Positions 59,739 through 64,000 of a DNA stretch of 64,000 nt are shown piece after piece. The stretch lies in NCBI GenBank assembly GCA_016712175.1, contig JADJRQ010000001.1, forward strand, positions 930,001 to 994,000, in the 5' to 3' direction. The notes beneath the pieces are model-generated. The model was not told the origin of the DNA. It was given only the letters and a program-made list of their open reading frames with translations, and did no database searches. The translations under genes were made by a program, and so were the position numbers. This stretch comes from Solirubrobacterales bacterium (GTDB lineage Bacteria; Actinomycetota; Thermoleophilia; Solirubrobacterales; 70-9). Numbering within the stretch: the stretch's first letter is position 1; each line of letters begins with the position of its first letter.

Positions 59739-61181
59739 TCAGCGGGCGACGGGCAGGACGGCGACCTGTTCGAGATCGAACTTGCCGTCGGCTTCGTCCG
59801 GGTCATCGCCTAGCGGGTAACTGCCGGTGAAACAGGCATCGCAATGGACTTCTGCCGGGGTGCCGACCGCTTCGTAGACGCCTTTCATCGAGAGGTAGGC
59901 CAGGGAGTCGGCGCCGATCTCGGTAGCGATCTCAGGGATCGTTCTTTCGTGCGCGACCATCTCGTTGCGAGCCGACATGTCGACGCCGTAGTTGCATCCG
60001 TAGCGAATCGGCGGGGCCGATATGCGCAGGTGGACTTCCTTGGCGCCGGCGTCCCGCAGCATCTTCACGATCTGCCGGGTGGTGTTGCCGCGGACGATTG
60101 AATCGTCGACCACGACCACTCGCTGGCCGGAGATGATCTCGGGAAGCGGGTTGAACTTCATGCGCAGGCCGTGCTTCCGGAGTTCCTGGCCGGGCTGGAT
60201 GAAGGTTCGGGCGACATAACGGTTCTTGATCAGGCCGTCGTCCTGTGGCAGGCCGGAAGCACGGGCGAATCCGCGGGCGGCCGGGGTGCCGGAGTCGGGA
60301 ACCGAAATCACGAGGTCAGCCTCGACCGGCGCTTCCTTCCAGAGGATCTCGCCCATCTTGCCGCGAACCTGCTGGAGGCGCTTGCCTTCGAGGATCGTGT
60401 CGGGGCGCGAGAAGTAGATGTGTTCGAAGACGCAGTGGGCGGTCCGGGTCGACTCGATCACCTGACGGGACTCGAGGCCCTTTTCGCTGATGGAGACCAT
60501 CTCGCCAGGGCTGATCTCACGGACCAGCTCAGCACCGATGATGTCGAAGGCGCAGCTCTCTGAGGCGATCACGTAGTTGCCATCGAGCTTGCCGAGCGAA
60601 AGCGGCCGGATGCCGAAGGGATCGCGGAAGGCGACGATCGCGTGCTTGGTCATGACCACCGTCGAATAGGCACCTTCGAGCTGGGGCATCACGTTGGCGA
60701 CCGCATCTTCGACGTGGCGCCCGTAGTCGCAGGAGATCATCGCCGCGATGATCTCCGAGTCGGTGGTGCCGCGGAAGCTGAGGCCCTTGCGTTTGAGGCG
60801 GTTGTAGATATCGACCGCATTGGTCAGGTTGCCGTTGTGGGCGAGAGCGAGTTCGCGGCCGTCATCGCGCCAGATTGGCTGCGCGTTCTCCCACGAACCG
60901 CCGCCGGTAGTCGAATAGCGGACGTGGCCAATCCCCATGTCACCGTTCAGCGCTCGCAGCTTGTCTTCGTCGAAGACCTGGGAAACGAGGCCGCCATCAC
61001 GCATGGTGGTGATATGCCCGCCTTCGCAGGTGGCGATACCGGCCGATTCCTGGCCACGATGTTGAAGCGCGTAGAGACTGAAGTAGGCGAGGCGGGCTAC
61101 GTCGTGTCCCGGCGCGTAAACACCGAACACTCCACACTCGTCACGCGGTCCTTCGCGATCCAGATAAGTCTGTTCGCTCAA
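59739..61181 (-). CDS. purF: amidophosphoribosyltransferase PurF
   Basis: 480 residues. A short propeptide precedes Cys16 (PRDECGVFGVYAPG), the N-terminal nucleophile of the glutaminase domain; then ALQHRGQESAGIAT, GIGHVRYSTTGG and ALAHNGNLTNAVDIYN. The PRPP-binding domain has VVVVDDSIVRGNTTRQIVKM. Cys in HCVFEHIYFSRPD and CDACFTGSYP fit the iron-sulfur form. First step of purine synthesis, located 34 bp before purN. Confidence 0.96.
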   Translation of the reverse strand: MSEQTYLDREGPRDECGVFGVYAPGHDVARLAYFSLYALQHRGQESAGIATCEGGHITTMRDGGLVSQVFDEDKLRALNGDMGIGHVRYSTTGGGSWENAQPIWRDDGRELALAHNGNLTNAVDIYNRLKRKGLSFRGTTDSEIIAAMISCDYGRHVEDAVANVMPQLEGAYSTVVMTKHAIVAFRDPFGIRPLSLGKLDGNYVIASESCAFDIIGAELVREISPGEMVSISEKGLESRQVIESTRTAHCVFEHIYFSRPDTILEGKRLQQVRGKMGEILWKEAPVEADLVISVPDSGTPAARGFARASGLPQDDGLIKNRYVARTFIQPGQELRKHGLRMKFNPLPEIISGQRVVVVDDSIVRGNTTRQIVKMLRDAGAKEVHLRISAPPIRYGCNYGVDMSARNEMVAHERTIPEIATEIGADSLAYLSMKGVYEAVGTPAEVHCDACFTGSYPLGDDPDEADGKFDLEQVAVLPVAR

Positions 61182-61313
61182 GGTCTAGGGCCACCTGTTG
61201 CTCGATTGACGAAGACGCGTAGGCGGTCTACCTACATAGGCAGAGTAGCAGCGGCGGCCGCCGGACTCGATGGAATTGCGGATCTCTCCCGCAAAAAGCC
61301 TGGTTCGTCGCGT

Positions 61314-63209
61314 TTACCTGAACTTCTTGCGGGCCTTCTTGATGCACTTGTTGCGCTTCCCTGTGTTCTTCAGCTTCTTGCACTTGATGATCGCGGCCTT
61401 CTTCCGGGCGCGCTTGACGCATGCTCTTCGCTTCTTCTTCGACTTGATCTTCTTACACTTCTTGATCGTCTGTTTCAGGCTGAACTTCTTGGTGGGCTTC
61501 GGATTGATGATCACTGGCGGCGCGATGGTCGGACCCTTCGAGGAAAGGGTGAAGTCGGATTCAAAATCACGATTTACCGTTGCGACGGCGATCAGGTAGG
61601 TCTGGCCTCTTACGGGTGCGACCGCGAGTCGGCCGCCGAAGGTCCCTGCCGGGCAGCCCTCGTCGGCCGAGGCGAGCTTGCGCAGGTCGGTGTATCCCGT
61701 ACCCGAGTAGACCGCGAGCCTGTTCGGCTCCGTGGTCGAGCAGGCCGACAAGATGATCGCTTCATCGGTCGGCGACGTCCAGCGGAACCAGACCGAAGGC
61801 GACTGGTCGCTTCCGTAGTCGAGTGCGTGTGATTGCTCGCTGTCTTCCTTCGAGGCATCGATCGTGCTGCCGGTGAGGGACGCGGGAAGGGCGGCGCTGA
61901 GGGTCTGCGCATCTGCAAGGTCATCGTTGGCCGGGACATTGAGAACGTGAATATCAAGCTTGAAAGCACCGGAAGTGTCGTCCTGGGGACCCCCGGCTGC
62001 GGCTATCGAGTAGGTGGTACCCGCGACTGCGTTGAGAATCATGCTGCAGTAGGGACCGTAACTCGGCCGCTCGCCGACCGCAGTCAGCGCGTTGACTGCC
62101 GCTCCCGTGTAAACGCCGACCCGAGCTTCAAATTTCCTGCCGCAGGTCTTGATCCTCACTCGGGCGCTCTGAGTCGGGGTCCACTTGTACCAGGCAGAAT
62201 GCTGGGCCGCTCCGAAATCATTGTGCTCCGGTTCCCCGGTCTCGGCCGTTGCGAATTCGTTCTCGCCATTCAGGGTTACCGGCAGGGCCGGACCGACTAC
62301 CGTTGCGTTGGCGAAGTTGTCATTGGCGGGAGGGGGTGCGTTTTTCAGCCTCAGCACGAAGTTGAACTCCCCGAGGACCGACCCACTGACGGCGATCCTG
62401 TGCGGGACTCCGGCAGTCGTGGAAAAGTCGATCTGGCAGTTGGTGGTGGCGGTGGTAATCGGAACCAGGGTGCCGAGTGTGTTGCCGGTATATACACCGA
62501 TGGACTTGTTCTGGGCACTCGAGTACTGGGTGCTGTCACAGATGTCGATCCTTGCGCGACCGGTAGCCGCCGGGGTCCACGTGTACCAGACCGATCGGGA
62601 ACTGCCAGACCCGCCGAGAATTGCGGGCTCGCCGGCTTCCCAGGTCGAATCGATATTGGTCGTGTTCAGGCCGACCGGCAGTGCCGGGCCGATAACCGTC
62701 GACGTGGCGAAATTGTCGTTCGCCGGTGGAACCAAATTGCGCAGGCGGAAGGTGAAATTCCCCTGGTCGTTCCTGTAGTCGACCTGGATCTTGTACTGGA
62801 TCCCAATGGTCGCGTCAAAGCGGAGATTACATTCGCCGGTGCGTTCGGCTTTCAGTACGGTCGTGCCTACTGTTGCACCAGTCCGAACGGCCATGGCCTG
62901 GAACGGATAGGTGCTACCCGTGAACCCGGCACCGCAGAGGTCGACGACCATCATGGCAGTGGCCGGGGCAGTCCATTTGAACCAGACCGTGGAGGTCGCG
63001 GCATTGCCGCCGATCGCGGGTTCGCCCACCTCGGCGGTGGCCCCGATGTTGCTGGCCGGCACGGAGATCGGAACTGCCGGGCCGATTGTCTGAGCATCCA
63101 CGAAGTTGTCGTTGGCCGGGGCCGCCGAAGCGCTCGGGGCCATGGCCAGGAAACAGACTGCAATCACTGCCACAAACGCCGACGACACCTTCAAACGTCT
63201 CGTGCTCAT
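61314..63209 (-). CDS. secreted protein of four repeated beta-domains with Lys/Arg-rich tail
   Basis: 631 residues. Signal peptide (SSAFVAVIAVCFLAMAPSASA), then four units of about 125-130 residues, each opening PANDNFxxAxxIGPALPV and containing WYKWTP or WFKWTA and a Cys pair (VDLCGAG...CNLRF; IDICDST...CQIDF; IKTCGRK...CSMIL). The pattern is like PPC/jelly-roll domains on actinobacterial surface proteins. The last 65 residues are extraordinarily basic (KKCKKIKSKKKRRACVKRAR) with evenly spaced Cys. The tail may bind nucleic acid, teichoic acid or another polyanion in the wall (inference). Bases 61182-61313 after it hold no gene. Confidence 0.75.
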   Translation of the reverse strand: MSTRRLKVSSAFVAVIAVCFLAMAPSASAAPANDNFVDAQTIGPAVPISVPASNIGATAEVGEPAIGGNAATSTVWFKWTAPATAMMVVDLCGAGFTGSTYPFQAMAVRTGATVGTTVLKAERTGECNLRFDATIGIQYKIQVDYRNDQGNFTFRLRNLVPPANDNFATSTVIGPALPVGLNTTNIDSTWEAGEPAILGGSGSSRSVWYTWTPAATGRARIDICDSTQYSSAQNKSIGVYTGNTLGTLVPITTATTNCQIDFSTTAGVPHRIAVSGSVLGEFNFVLRLKNAPPPANDNFANATVVGPALPVTLNGENEFATAETGEPEHNDFGAAQHSAWYKWTPTQSARVRIKTCGRKFEARVGVYTGAAVNALTAVGERPSYGPYCSMILNAVAGTTYSIAAAGGPQDDTSGAFKLDIHVLNVPANDDLADAQTLSAALPASLTGSTIDASKEDSEQSHALDYGSDQSPSVWFRWTSPTDEAIILSACSTTEPNRLAVYSGTGYTDLRKLASADEGCPAGTFGGRLAVAPVRGQTYLIAVATVNRDFESDFTLSSKGPTIAPPVIINPKPTKKFSLKQTIKKCKKIKSKKKRRACVKRARKKAAIIKCKKLKNTGKRNKCIKKARKKFR

Positions 63210-63308
63210 TTCGCCCCAGTTCCCCGCGTAGTTATTCCCGGCTTGTCACCCGGCCTTCAATTCCTAACACAATTGGCTTCGGCCCACACGATTTTTCGGC
63301 CGAAAGCA

Positions 63309-64000
63309 TCAGTCCATCGGAACGTCGGAATGGGACGCGCGTAGTTCGTCGGCAAGGGACTTGGCGTCGTAGGGTCCGACGTGCCGGGTGCCGCTGATGA
63401 AAAATGTCGGTGTGCCGTGGGCGCCGCTGGCGTCGGCGCTGGCCACGTCCTGCTGGATCCGCTTGGCGTTCTGGCCCTGCTCGACCTCCCTGACGAACCG
63501 GTCAACGTCGAGTTCAAGGTTCCCCGCATAGCCGATCAGGTCTTCGATGTCGAGGTCCCCCTGGTGGGCGAAGAGGATGTCGTGCATCTCCCAGAATTTG
63601 TCCTGGTTGCCGGCCGCCTCCGCAGCCTCGGCTGCGAGTTCGGCGTGCGGATGAACGTCGATCAGGGTGAGGTGGCGGAACACGTAGTTGAGGTCGTCAC
63701 CGAGCTCGGCTCTCAGATCGTTGATCATGCCGGTCGCGCGCCCGCAGAACTCACATTCGAAGTCGCCGTATTCGACGAGTGTCATCGGGGCGTCCGGGTT
63801 CCCCCGAATATGGTCGCGGTCCGGGTCGATTGGCAGTGAAAGCTTGCGTGGAAGCGTCGCGCTGGTCTGGCCGAAGACCACTGCGGCGAACTTGAACATG
63901 ATCCAGCTGAGTCCGACCGCTAGCACCGCTGCGATCAGAACGCCGACCTTCGCCTCGCTCTGCAGCTGCTGGTCGTCGAAGGCGAGCTGGGCGATCAGCA
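63309..64000 (-). CDS. NhaA Na+/H+ antiporter fused to DsbA-like thioredoxin domain, 5' part outside window
   Basis: The frame is open at the right edge. The first visible residues (LIAQLAFDDQQLQSEAKVGV, LIAAVLAVGLSWIMFKFAA) are the last helices of NhaA. The following 170 residues are a thioredoxin-fold domain: GNPDAPMTLVEYGDFECEFCGRATGMIND with an active Cys-x-x-Cys (CEFC), and HGTPTFFISGTRHVGPYDAKSLADEL with the cis-Pro. NhaA-thioredoxin fusions occur in several actinobacteria. The thiol domain should face a soluble compartment next to the membrane; its substrate is unknown. Confidence 0.88.
   Translation of the reverse strand, partial: LIAQLAFDDQQLQSEAKVGVLIAAVLAVGLSWIMFKFAAVVFGQTSATLPRKLSLPIDPDRDHIRGNPDAPMTLVEYGDFECEFCGRATGMINDLRAELGDDLNYVFRHLTLIDVHPHAELAAEAAEAAGNQDKFWEMHDILFAHQGDLDIEDLIGYAGNLELDVDRFVREVEQGQNAKRIQQDVASADASGAHGTPTFFISGTRHVGPYDAKSLADELRASHSDVPMD

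Noticed and set aside
61833..63344. 503-codon plus-strand frame opposite the repeat protein
   Set aside because: Antisense of the repeated beta-domain gene with signal peptide; no independent support.

Overview
The window is high-GC actinobacterial DNA. Gene content and style fit a member of the Thermoleophilia, most likely Solirubrobacterales: TAT-secreted proteins, Lys/Arg-rich secreted tails, an NhaA-thioredoxin fusion, and a pyruvate dehydrogenase-lipoylation gene string. That placement is inference; there is no rRNA gene to fix it.

Layout. 1-3.8 kb: end of a TAT-exported flavin amine oxidase, a TetR regulator with two visible operators and the DUF2867 gene it probably controls, a frameshifted saccharopine-dehydrogenase-family gene and a small monooxygenase-like gene. 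3.8-28.6 kb: accessory region bounded by a decayed 3' fragment of a tRNA and an intact tRNA-Ala(CGC) in the same orientation, as expected for a decayed integrative element. It holds two proteins made of homing-endonuclease-associated repeats, a DEDDh exonuclease-BRCT protein, a very large SF2 helicase with a nuclease-like C-terminus followed by a PD-(D/E)XK-like protein (candidate defence module), a META-domain lipoprotein, an IS21 element missing its left end, a three-gene translationally coupled operon of exported beta-helix proteins, a GT-C membrane glycosyltransferase, an XRE regulator sharing a DNA motif with the beta-helix promoter region, a dead IS3 element, two HxlR paralogues, a MarR regulator and a frameshifted transposase. 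28.6-64 kb: core genome: two tRNA-Ala, metW-metX-metY, sdhCAB, a NirK-type copper protein, an HTH/nucleotidyltransferase pair, acyl-CoA dehydrogenase and SDR, uppP, lipA-lipB with the whole pyruvate dehydrogenase complex, thiamine genes with a TPP riboswitch, tRNA-Lys, purH-purN-purF, a large repeat-containing secreted protein and the end of an NhaA-thioredoxin antiporter.

How it fits together. From about 52.8 kb down to 45.4 kb one minus-strand gene string runs lpd, pdhA, pdhB, pdhC, a previously unremarked Cys-x-x repeat protein, lipB, lipA and a rhomboid-like protein without the catalytic serine motif. Most junctions overlap, so the complex and the enzymes that attach its lipoyl cofactor are probably made together. 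thiO and a fused thiS-thiG lie behind a TPP riboswitch, with thiE divergent. metY, metX and metW form the methionine operon.

Caution. Genes normally indispensable (sdhC, pdhA, purN) are each broken by one small indel, as are several others. This is more likely residual sequencing or assembly error than real gene loss, and apparent fusions such as sdhC-sdhA should not be taken at face value.
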